Source of the DNA: CAVYPR01 sp052145775
GTDB lineage: Bacteria > Actinomycetota > Acidimicrobiia > Acidimicrobiales > RAAP-2
Direction: 5' to 3'
NCBI GenBank assembly: GCA_052145775.1
Contig: JBKQNY010000192.1
Location: 1-15,215, forward strand
DNA: 15,215 bases
Below, in pieces: positions 8,181 through 15,080 of this stretch. The notes below the pieces were generated by a model. It ran no database searches. It was not told where the DNA came from and saw only the letters and a program-made list of their open reading frames with translations. Position numbers and translations under genes: made by a program. Position 1 is the first letter of the stretch; each line of letters opens with the position of its first letter.

Positions 8181-8222
8181 GCTCCCCGAAGGGGGGAACG
8201 TTCCAACGGCCACTCGGGGAGC
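8181..8222 (-). promoter_or_regulatory. Nested inverted repeats in the lon leader / after the SDR gene
   Basis: GCTCCCCGA (8181-8189) and TCGGGGAGC (8214-8222) are perfect 9-bp complements around a 24-nt loop; inside it lies the 10-bp palindrome GGAACGTTCC (8195-8204). It starts 15 bp after the SDR stop and ends only a few bases before the lon Shine-Dalgarno. It could be an SDR terminator, a lon operator, or an RNA structure controlling lon translation. Confidence 0.5.
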
Positions 8223-8237
8223 GGTATTCCCGACGTC

Positions 8238-9098
8238 TCAGACCCTGGCCGCCACCAGCTGCTCGCTCGCCTCGTAGAGCCTCCGGGCCGCCTCGGGGTC
8301 CCGGGCGGCCGCCGAGGGGCGCTTGGGACGGCAGCGCACGAAGTACTCCCCGCTCACCCTGGACACCTCGGGCGAGCTCGCCAGGTAGACCGAGGTCCGT
8401 GCGCCCTTCTCCGGCGTGAGGAAGCCCGGAAGCCGGCCCATGATGTCGAGCCCCAGTGACAAGAATCCCTTGGTGTCGCCGTCGTGGCCCCAGCCGGTCT
8501 TCACGACGCCGGGGTGGCAGCAGTTGACGGTAACCCCCGTCCCCTCGAGCCGCCGGGCCAGCTCGGTGGTGAACAGGATGTTGGCCAGCTTGGAGGCGGC
8601 GTAGACCTTCATGCCTCGGTAGTGCGAGGTCGACTGCAGGTCGTCGAAGGCCATCCCGTGACGGGCGCTCTTGTGGGCGGTCGAGGTGACGTTGACCACG
8701 CGGGCGGGCGCGGAGGACCGCAGCCGGTCGAGCAGGAGGGTGGTGAGCAGAAAGGGCCCCAGGTGGTTGACGGCGAAGGTCGCCTCGTACCCGTCGACCG
8801 TCTCCCTCCGCTCGGAGAGGACGACGCCGGCGTTGTTGACCAGGACGTCGATCCTCGGGCACATCTCGAGGAGTTGGGCGGCCCCGGCCCGGACCGACGA
8901 GAGGTCAGCCAGGTCGAAGACGACCAGCTCCACCTGGGTCGGTCCGGCCTGCCGGCCGATCTCGGCGGCTGCGGCGGCGCCCCGCTCGGGATCCCGGGCG
9001 GTGATGACGGTGGTGGCCCCGGCCCGGGCCAGGGCGATGGCCGTCGCCCGGCCGATGCCCGAATTCCCACCCGTCACCACCACGGTCCTGTCGTTCAT
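8238..9098 (-). CDS. Short-chain dehydrogenase/reductase (retinol-dehydrogenase-like SDR)
   Basis: A 286-residue classical SDR with the complete signature: cofactor loop TGGNSGIG (9-16), NNAG (88-91), N111, S139 in NVTSTAHKS, and Y166-K170 in YAASK. R35 just after the second strand (ITARD) suggests NADP(H). The pattern KSARHGMAFDDLQS...YAASKLANILFTTELARRLEGTGVTVNCCHPGVV is typical of the retinol dehydrogenase / WW-domain-oxidoreductase-like branch common in actinobacteria, whose bacterial substrates are mostly unknown. The start is the ATG at 9098 directly before the Rossmann strand; the frame stays open to 9344, but that part has no SDR homology. It is followed on the same strand by lon; a functional link is not evident. 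Confidence 0.92.
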   Translation of the reverse strand: MNDRTVVVTGGNSGIGRATAIALARAGATTVITARDPERGAAAAAEIGRQAGPTQVELVVFDLADLSSVRAGAAQLLEMCPRIDVLVNNAGVVLSERRETVDGYEATFAVNHLGPFLLTTLLLDRLRSSAPARVVNVTSTAHKSARHGMAFDDLQSTSHYRGMKVYAASKLANILFTTELARRLEGTGVTVNCCHPGVVKTGWGHDGDTKGFLSLGLDIMGRLPGFLTPEKGARTSVYLASSPEVSRVSGEYFVRCRPKRPSAAARDPEAARRLYEASEQLVAARV

Positions 9099-9217
9099 GT
9101 CCACCTGGTCCACCGCCCCACCGTCGTCCCCGTCCCTGCCGGCATCCGCCGGCTCCCCCGCTCTAGCACGGCACGACGCCGCCTGCCCGACCCCGCCGGT
9201 GGCTCCCCCGGCCCGCC

Positions 9218-9249
9218 GGGGCGCCGGGGCGCCGGGGGAGCGTCCGGGG
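9218..9249 (+). other. G-quadruplex-forming motif (tandem repeat)
   Basis: Four G-runs of 4-5 bases (9218-9221, 9226-9229, 9234-9238, 9246-9249) separated by loops of 4, 4 and 7 nt satisfy the usual G4 consensus. The first three runs are part of a tandem 8-bp GCGCCGGG repeat. Folding is not shown, and such motifs arise by chance in very GC-rich DNA. Confidence 0.5.
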
Positions 9250-9286
9250 CGAGGGGCCTGGCAAATGGTTGATTGAGCGTTGAGGT

Positions 9287-9304
9287 TCTCAGGAAGTCTC
9301 AGGA
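9287..9304 (+). promoter_or_regulatory. 10-bp-phased direct repeat, candidate response-regulator box
   Basis: TCTCAGGA occurs at 9287-9294 and again at 9297-9304, one helical turn apart. OmpR/PhoB-type regulators bind direct repeats with this kind of phasing, and the gene downstream encodes such a regulator, so autoregulation is possible. The repeat is about 105 bp upstream of the candidate -10. Confidence 0.4.
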
Positions 9305-9347
9305 GGACCGGGAGACGGGCCCAACCCACCTCCCACAGGCGCAAGCC

Positions 9348-9375
9348 GGGGGTTTTCGGGGATTTCTGGGAGGGG
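9348..9375 (+). other. G-quadruplex-forming motif upstream of the response-regulator promoter
   Basis: G-runs at 9348-9352, 9358-9361, 9368-9370 and 9372-9375, with loops TTTTC, ATTTCT and A, satisfy the canonical G4 pattern. The AT-rich loops are unlike the general GC bias here, which makes chance occurrence less likely than for the left-hand motif. It ends 33 bp before the TATAGT element. Confidence 0.5.
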
Positions 9376-9408
9376 AAACTTTCTCAACGGGGCATCAACT
9401 TCATGGGC

Positions 9409-9414
9409 TATAGT
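9409..9414 (+). promoter_or_regulatory. -10 promoter element of the response-regulator gene
   Basis: TATAGT, one mismatch from the TATAAT consensus, lies 55 bp before the start codon in an AT-richer stretch. No clear TTGACA-like -35 is found at 16-19 bp, which suggests an activator-dependent promoter or the relaxed -35 usage of actinobacteria. Confidence 0.4.
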
Positions 9415-9469
9415 GGGAACTTCAGTGCGGGGTCGAGCGTCCGACGGGCGCCGGCAGAGGGAGGGAACG

Positions 9470-10180
<711 letters not shown>

Positions 10181-10190
10181 GAGGCCGCCA

Positions 10191-10228
10191 CCGGCCGAAC
10201 CGCCGACCTGACTCGAAGCGTCGGCCGG
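10191..10228 (+). terminator. candidate terminator after the response regulator
   Basis: CCGGCCGA (10191-10198) and TCGGCCGG (10221-10228) are perfect 8-bp complements, with a second inner pair GCCGAC/GTCGGC (10202-10207/10220-10225) offering an alternative stem. It begins 11 bp after the stop codon. No T-tract follows. Confidence 0.35.
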
Positions 10229-10322
10229 CCGAGGGCCGGATGCCCGGAGAACCCGTCCCGGGGGACCGCCCGAACGTCGATGCCGTTGGTAGCGTGGCGC
10301 CCTCACCACTGGGGGGTACGCG

Positions 10323-13163
10323 ATGGAGCGGTCAGACCGACGGACGTTCCTGGCCAACGGTCTGAAGACCGGGGCGCTGCTGGCCGTCTCGGGAACGGTC
10401 GCCACGGGCGCCGCCGACTCCGTGGACGACGCGGTGGCCGCCGCGGCCCAAGAGAAGGGCGGGCGGCCCGGGATCCCCGGCTCCCTCACCGTGAACGGCG
10501 TGCCCGGGCCCATCGGCGTCGACCCCGACGACGTGAACTTCGCCTGGCGGGTGGCCGACCCCCGCCGCGGCGCGCGCCAGGGGGCCTGGAGGGTGGCCGT
10601 CTGGCCAGCCGCGGCCGGAACGGCGCGTCCCAAGGCCCCGCTGTGGGACAGCGGCACCGTGCAGGGGGCCCGGCAGGCCTTTCTCCGCTACGGCGGCCCG
10701 ACGCTCGCCGCCGACACCGAGTACCGGTGGTCAGTGGCGACGAGTGACCAGACCGGGGCCCGCGGGCCGTGGGCCGAGCCGGCCACCTTCGTCACCGGGC
10801 TGCGGGCCGGAGACTGGGTCGCCAGCTGGCTGCGGCCGGGGCCGGCAGGGCCGGTCCCCGAGGAGTACGCCTACCTGCGCACGGTGGTCTCCCCGTCGGC
10901 GAGCCCCATCGTGCGGGCCACCGCCTACGTGGCCGCCGCCCACAAGTTCCAGCTCTGGGCCAACGGGACGATGGCCGCCACCGGCCCGTGCTTCTCCTTC
11001 CCCGACGAGTCGTACTACCAGGCCACCGACCTGACCCACCTCCTTCGGCCGGGCCGGCCCAACGCCGTCGGCCTCCTGCACCACTGGTACGGGGCGGGCA
11101 ACGGCCGCCCGGCGGCGGTTCCCGGCGCCCTGCTCCAACTGTCGGTCCACCATGCCGACGGCAGCCACGAGGTGTACGCCACCGACGGCGACTGGAAGGA
11201 GCGGGCGGCCGAGTGGCAGCCGGCGCCGCCGCGCAACACCCAGGCCCATGACTTCGTCGAGATCGTCGACGGACGCCAGTCGCCGCTCGGCTGGTCCGAA
11301 CCCGGCTACGACGACGGCGACTGGTCGTCCACGACGGTGCTCGGCGGCGCCGCCACGCCGCCCTTCACCGCCCTCTACGCCCAGCGGACCTGGATCGACG
11401 AGCATGAGATGGCGCCGGCCTCGGTCCGCACCCTGGCCAACGGCGCGATCGTGGTCGACTTCGGCAAGATCATCGCCGGCCGGCCGACGGTGGCCTTCCG
11501 TCACGGTCAGTCCGGCCGCCTCGTCGCCATGCACGTCGGCTACCTCTTGGACCCCGACGGCCAGGTGTCCACCACCCACGGCACCCAGGGCACCGACCTG
11601 TCGTTCACATACATCCAGCGCGACGGCGCCCAGCAGTTCGTCGCCTACACCTACAACGCGTTCCGCTACCTCCAGGTGACAGCGCCCGGAGAGCCGCTCT
11701 CGGCCGAGGCGGTCACGGTCCTGGCCCGCCACACCGCGATGCCCGACGGCGAGGCGGCCACCTTCACGTCCTCGGACAAGACCCTCGACGCCGTGTGGTC
11801 GCTGTGCACCCACTCGTGCCTCTACGTCAGCCACGAGCAGTTCGTGGACAGTCCCACTCGCCAGAAGGGACAGTTCACCTGCGACGCCACCAACGAGTCG
11901 CAGGCGATCATGCGCGCCTGGGGTGACACGAACCAGTCGTGGCAGGGGCTGCGGGACTTCGCACGCTCCCAGGCGCGTTTTTGGCCGACAGGGCAGGTCT
12001 CCGAGCTCTACCCGAGCGGCACAGTGAAGAGCACAATCCCCGACTTCACCGAGCTCTACGTCGAGTGGGTCTACCGCTACCACCAGCGCACCGGAGACGA
12101 CGCCACGCTGGCCAGCCTCTACCCGGTGGTGCAGAACATCACCGGCTACGTGTGGAGATACGTCGACCCGACCACCGGGCTGGTGACCCAGCTGCCCGGC
12201 GGCGGGACAACATACGCCTACGGGATCGTCGACTGGCCGCCCGAGATGCGCTACGGCTACGACATGTCGACGGTGGCGCGCACCACCGTCAACATCCTCG
12301 GGGCCAACGTCTTCAACCGGGCGGCGGTCATGGCCCAGATCCTGGGGGATTCGGCGAGCGCCCAGCTCTACCTCCAGCGCGGCCAGGCCATCACGGCCGC
12401 GCTCAACGGCCGGCTGGTCAATGCCGACGGCGTCTACATCGACGGCCTGCTGGCCACAGGCGCCCAGAGCACCCACGCCTCCCAGCAGGCCAACGCCCTG
12501 GCCCTGGCCTACGGGCTGGTGCCCACAGGCCGGGTGGCCACGGTCGGGGCCCACGTAGCCTCGCTCGGGATCGCGCTCGGCTGCGACCACGGGCTCGAGC
12601 TGGTACGGGCGCTCCACGCCGCCGGCCTCGACGCCGACCTGGTGCGGATCGTGACCAACCCCAACGGGCCCGGGTGGGGCCATATCCTGGACACCGGCGG
12701 CACCTTCTGCTGGGAGAGCTGGACGCCGAGCGACCTCGAGCAGGACAGCCTCTCCCACGGCTGGGGCTCGGGCGCCCTGGTCGGCCTGCACGAGGCGATG
12801 CTCGGGGCCACGGTGACCGGCCCCGGGGCACCGGTCGCCACAGGGGGCGGGGGGCTCACCCTCCTCCAGGTCCGGCCGCCCTCCGGAGGACTCGCGCACG
12901 CCGCGGGCACCCTGGCCACGGTGGCCGGGCCGGTGGCGGTGCGGTGGGCCAAGGGCTCGGGGGCCAACGCCCTGCGGCTCGCCCTCTCGCTCCCCGCCAA
13001 CGCACGGGCCCAGGTGACCCTGCCGGCCCGCGGGGAGGCGGCCGTGACCGAGTCGGGCCGGCCCCTCACCCGGTCCCCGGGCGTCTCTGTCACCGGTTCG
13101 TCGAGCGGCCAGGTGCACTTCACCGTCGGTGCCGGCACCTACCGCTTCGCCGTGTCGGCCTGA
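10323..13163 (+). CDS. Tat-exported GH78 alpha-L-rhamnosidase-like protein
   Basis: A 946-residue secreted protein. A twin-arginine signal (DRRTFLANG, R6-R7, then a hydrophobic stretch to about residue 32) is followed by an Ig/FN3-like domain (about 48-165), a rhamnosidase N-terminal domain (about 170-345), a concanavalin-like domain (about 350-465), the six-hairpin catalytic domain (about 475-825) and a C-terminal beta domain (to about 900). The order and length fit GH78 enzymes, which release terminal L-rhamnose from plant or microbial glycans. The general-base motif WESW (E798) is present. At the general-acid site, where GH78 members carry Glu after D-x-P-x-R, this protein has D509-S-P-T-R-Q514-K515-G, so no acidic residue is there. 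Activity on rhamnosides is therefore doubtful. The ATG follows a G-rich stretch (about 10312-10317). The gene ends 1 bp from the convergent NHL gene. Confidence 0.88.
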   Translation: MERSDRRTFLANGLKTGALLAVSGTVATGAADSVDDAVAAAAQEKGGRPGIPGSLTVNGVPGPIGVDPDDVNFAWRVADPRRGARQGAWRVAVWPAAAGTARPKAPLWDSGTVQGARQAFLRYGGPTLAADTEYRWSVATSDQTGARGPWAEPATFVTGLRAGDWVASWLRPGPAGPVPEEYAYLRTVVSPSASPIVRATAYVAAAHKFQLWANGTMAATGPCFSFPDESYYQATDLTHLLRPGRPNAVGLLHHWYGAGNGRPAAVPGALLQLSVHHADGSHEVYATDGDWKERAAEWQPAPPRNTQAHDFVEIVDGRQSPLGWSEPGYDDGDWSSTTVLGGAATPPFTALYAQRTWIDEHEMAPASVRTLANGAIVVDFGKIIAGRPTVAFRHGQSGRLVAMHVGYLLDPDGQVSTTHGTQGTDLSFTYIQRDGAQQFVAYTYNAFRYLQVTAPGEPLSAEAVTVLARHTAMPDGEAATFTSSDKTLDAVWSLCTHSCLYVSHEQFVDSPTRQKGQFTCDATNESQAIMRAWGDTNQSWQGLRDFARSQARFWPTGQVSELYPSGTVKSTIPDFTELYVEWVYRYHQRTGDDATLASLYPVVQNITGYVWRYVDPTTGLVTQLPGGGTTYAYGIVDWPPEMRYGYDMSTVARTTVNILGANVFNRAAVMAQILGDSASAQLYLQRGQAITAALNGRLVNADGVYIDGLLATGAQSTHASQQANALALAYGLVPTGRVATVGAHVASLGIALGCDHGLELVRALHAAGLDADLVRIVTNPNGPGWGHILDTGGTFCWESWTPSDLEQDSLSHGWGSGALVGLHEAMLGATVTGPGAPVATGGGGLTLLQVRPPSGGLAHAAGTLATVAGPVAVRWAKGSGANALRLALSLPANARAQVTLPARGEAAVTESGRPLTRSPGVSVTGSSSGQVHFTVGAGTYRFAVSA

Positions 13164-13164
13164 C

Positions 13165-14391
13165 CTACGTCCGCACCTCGCGGACCTCGTCGGCGCCCCG
13201 GTCGCTGAAGTAGACGTCGCCCTTGGCGTCGACGGCGACGCCGTAGGGGGTTGTGACCGCGGCGGTCACCCACTTGGTGTGGTCGCCGCCGGTGCCGGTC
13301 GGCAGGGCCCCGACCACGGTGTAGAGGTCGCCGGCCGACATCTGGCGCCCGAAGAGTGTCCCCGAGACCGCCGGCACCACCCGCACCACCCGCTCGCCGG
13401 TGTCGGCCACGTAGAGGTCGCCGTCGGTCGCCACGGCCACGCCGTAGGGGACGTTGACCTCGGCGGCGTAGCCAGTGGCCGGGAAGCCGTCGTTGAGGTA
13501 CGGGGCGTAGGTGCCAGCTCCGGCCACCACCGCCAGGTCACCGGCCCCGATGGACGTGCCGTAGTGGTCGCCGGCGGCGGTGGCCAGCTCCACGAGGGTT
13601 CCCGCGCCCCGGTCGGCGATGAGCAGGTCCCCCTGGGCGTCGACGGCCACCGCGGTGGGGTTCCACACCTGGGCGGCCGCAGCCGGGCCGCCGAGCCCTG
13701 TCGTCCCGCACGTCCCGGTCCCGGCCACGGTGTAGAGCCCTCCCGCCGTCATCGCCACGCCGTAGTGGGTACCCGAGGCGGCGGGCACCTCCTCCACCCG
13801 GCAGTTCTCGGTGTCGGCGATGAACAGGTAACCGGACGGGTCGGCGGCCACCCCGGTCGGGTCGTCGAGCTGGGCTGCGGTGGCCGGTCCGCCCGCCCCC
13901 GCCGAGCCCGGCGTCCCGGTGCCGGCAACGGTGTGGAGCCGGGCGCCGCGGGACGATCCCAGCTCCAGCACGCGGTCGCCGGTGGCGTCGGCGACAAAGA
14001 GGTCGCCCGCTCCGTCGACGGCCACGCCGGTGGGGTGGCCGACGCCAGCCGCGGCGGCACAGGTGGTGCCGGCCACCGTGTAGAGCCGGTGCGCGGTCAT
14101 CGCCACCCCGTAGTGCGTGCCCGAGGTGGCGGGCACCTCCTCCACCCGGCAGTTGTCGGTGTCGGCCACGAAGAGGTCGCCACCACCGTCGAGGGCGATG
14201 CCCTGCGGCTGGTCCAGCCGGGCCGAGGTGACCGGTCCCCCGACGCCCGAGGACCCGGGGACGCCGGTCCCGGCCACGGTCACGACCTGGGGTGCGGCAC
14301 CAGCCGGGCCGGACCCCACCAGGGCCGCGGCCAGGGCGGCCGTCAGCGCCAGCACCGCCCTCGTCGCCGCCACGCCCCCGATCACGGGCAC
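13165..14391 (-). CDS. Secreted NHL-repeat beta-propeller protein
   Basis: A 408-residue protein with a Sec-type signal peptide (R11, hydrophobic core to about residue 27, AGA cleavage site near 32) and six NHL repeats starting near P62, P120, P178, P245, P315 and P382, each of the form P-x-G-V-A-V-D-x-x-G-D-L-F-V-A-D. Together they make one six-blade propeller, a fold used for binding ligands or proteins outside the cell. Blades 1 and 3 carry almost identical segments (NCRVEEVPATSGTHYGVAMT and its partner), each with two Cys exactly 30 residues apart (C81/C111, C198/C228), which could form matching disulfides. The start is uncertain: GTG at 14391 or 14385; a GAGGAG lies 15 nt upstream of the first, further than usual. 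The function is unknown; the neighbouring exported GH78 protein suggests an extracellular role. Confidence 0.85.
   Translation of the reverse strand: MPVIGGVAATRAVLALTAALAAALVGSGPAGAAPQVVTVAGTGVPGSSGVGGPVTSARLDQPQGIALDGGGDLFVADTDNCRVEEVPATSGTHYGVAMTAHRLYTVAGTTCAAAAGVGHPTGVAVDGAGDLFVADATGDRVLELGSSRGARLHTVAGTGTPGSAGAGGPATAAQLDDPTGVAADPSGYLFIADTENCRVEEVPAASGTHYGVAMTAGGLYTVAGTGTCGTTGLGGPAAAAQVWNPTAVAVDAQGDLLIADRGAGTLVELATAAGDHYGTSIGAGDLAVVAGAGTYAPYLNDGFPATGYAAEVNVPYGVAVATDGDLYVADTGERVVRVVPAVSGTLFGRQMSAGDLYTVVGALPTGTGGDHTKWVTAAVTTPYGVAVDAKGDVYFSDRGADEVREVRT
13745..13820. repeat. Intragenic direct repeat, copy 1 (NHL gene)
   Basis: About 76 bp nearly identical to 14093-14168, exactly 348 bp (116 codons) away, encoding the NCRVEE...GTHYGVAMTA segment. 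Only a few substitutions separate the copies, many of them silent, pointing to a recent duplication or gene conversion within the propeller gene. Confidence 0.75.
14093..14168. repeat. Intragenic direct repeat, copy 2 (NHL gene)
   Basis: Partner of the repeat at 13745-13820, encoding the equivalent part of blade 1. Confidence 0.75.
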
Positions 14392-14398
14392 AAGGATG

Positions 14399-14420
14399 GC
14401 ACGGCGCTCCTCCGCCGTGC
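14399..14420. repeat. Perfect 8-bp inverted repeat in the NHL / heme-monooxygenase divergent region
   Basis: GCACGGCG (14399-14406) and CGCCGTGC (14413-14420) flank a 6-nt loop. On the minus strand the loop reads GAGGAG, so a hairpin would display or bury a possible Shine-Dalgarno of the NHL gene. It could also act as an operator for either gene; the whole divergent region is only 93 bp. Confidence 0.5.
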
Positions 14421-14484
14421 GGGCGGTGGGCCGGCCGAGAGGGCCGCGGCCACCGGTGCGCCGGAGATGGGCGAGGATGGTGGC

Positions 14485-14820
14485 ATGACCGTCGTCCGCA
14501 TCAACGCCATCACCGTCTCCCCAGGGTCAGGTGACGAGCTGGCCCGGCGGTTCGCCGCCAGGGCCGGCGCCGTCGACAACGCACCGGGCTTCGAGGGGTT
14601 CGAGCTCCTGCGGCCGACCGACGGCCGGGACACCTGGCTGGTGGTGACCCGCTGGCGGGACGAGGAGTCCTTCCGGGCCTGGACCGAGTCGCCGGCGTTC
14701 GCCCAGGGCCACCGAGGGGCCGGCGCACCGTCGGGCTCCTCCCCGGTGGCCTCCCACAGCGAGCTCTGGTCGTTCGAGCCGGCCGACCTCTCGAGCCCGG
14801 ACGCCGCCGGCTCGCCGTAG
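14485..14820 (+). CDS. MhuD-like heme-degrading monooxygenase (ABM domain)
   Basis: A 111-residue ferredoxin-like alpha+beta-barrel protein of the antibiotic-biosynthesis-monooxygenase fold, closest by eye to mycobacterial MhuD (Rv3592). The start VVRINAITVSPGSGDELARRFAAR and the PGFEGFELLRP stretch align without gaps; N7, R22, F23, R26 and W66 occupy the same positions as the heme-pocket residues of MhuD. H76 probably takes the role of the heme-ligand H75, although the following loop differs (GHRGAGAPSGSSPVASHSELWSFE). MhuD opens heme to mycobilin and releases iron. The ATG at 14485 follows GAGGA (14473-14477) at 7 nt. The C-terminal tail (about 100-111) is unconserved. The NHL gene diverges from it. 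Heme degradation is likely; the product type cannot be predicted. Confidence 0.9.
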   Translation: MTVVRINAITVSPGSGDELARRFAARAGAVDNAPGFEGFELLRPTDGRDTWLVVTRWRDEESFRAWTESPAFAQGHRGAGAPSGSSPVASHSELWSFEPADLSSPDAAGSP

Positions 14821-14837
14821 CGGCGGGCTCGAGACCC

Positions 14838-15080
14838 TCAGGCGGTCTTCGGCTCGAACACCCGGGCCTGCCAGGATCCGGTCAACTCGGTGGTGGCCAA
14901 CGACGCCCCGGCCCACAGGGCCCAGGCCAGCACCCGGTCGTTGGGGTAGCCGCCGGGCGCCAGCACGATAAGCCCGCGGCGGTTGTGGTCCTGGCGGACC
15001 CGCCAGCCCTCGGGCAGGGGGATGCCCAACTCCGACAGTTGGAGCACGGCGCGCTTTCCCCTCGGGTGCATGATGCCCAC
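14838..15080 (-). CDS. Hypothetical small protein at the window edge
   Basis: I do not recognise this 80-residue protein. It reads LSELGIPLPEGWRVRQDHNRRGLIVLAPGG then a hydrophobic helix with RVLAWALWAGASL (about 49-61), and ends SWQARVFEPKTA. There is no signal peptide; the middle helix is too short and polar at its ends to call a membrane segment. I chose the GTG at 15080 because GGGGGAGG lies 5 nt upstream. The frame stays open to the window edge through GTG codons at 15203 and nearby, so a longer or partial protein is possible; the extra part is Gly/Pro-rich with no visible motif. It converges on the heme monooxygenase gene with a 17-bp gap. Confidence 0.55.
   Translation of the reverse strand: MGIMHPRGKRAVLQLSELGIPLPEGWRVRQDHNRRGLIVLAPGGYPNDRVLAWALWAGASLATTELTGSWQARVFEPKTA

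Larger units (their letters stand above)
9099..9469. other. 371-bp intergenic region between the SDR and response-regulator genes
   Basis: No gene is supported here. It must contain the divergent promoters of the SDR gene (minus) and the response regulator (plus). The left half is GC-rich, with a tandem GCGCCGGG-type repeat (9218-9238). The right half (about 9262-9420) is noticeably AT-richer than its surroundings and holds the phased direct repeat, a G-quadruplex motif and a TATAGT -10 element, each listed separately. Confidence 0.6.

Noticed and set aside
6540..8213. 557-residue open frame within lon on the same strand.
   Set aside because: Out-of-frame shadow of lon with an Arg/Gly/Ala/Pro-rich translation and no domain.
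9218..9238. GCGCCGGG tandem repeat as a CRISPR-like or mobile-element repeat.
   Set aside because: Three 8-bp units without spacers, inside a GC-rich intergenic stretch; best seen as a simple repeat and G4 motif.
10731..13118. 795-residue open frame antisense to the GH78 gene.
   Set aside because: No family motifs and biased composition, while the plus-strand frame has a Tat signal and the full GH78 domain series.
13129..14484. In-frame upstream extension of the heme monooxygenase across the NHL gene region.
   Set aside because: It is antisense to six clear NHL repeats; the ATG at 14485 has an RBS and gives the MhuD N-terminus.
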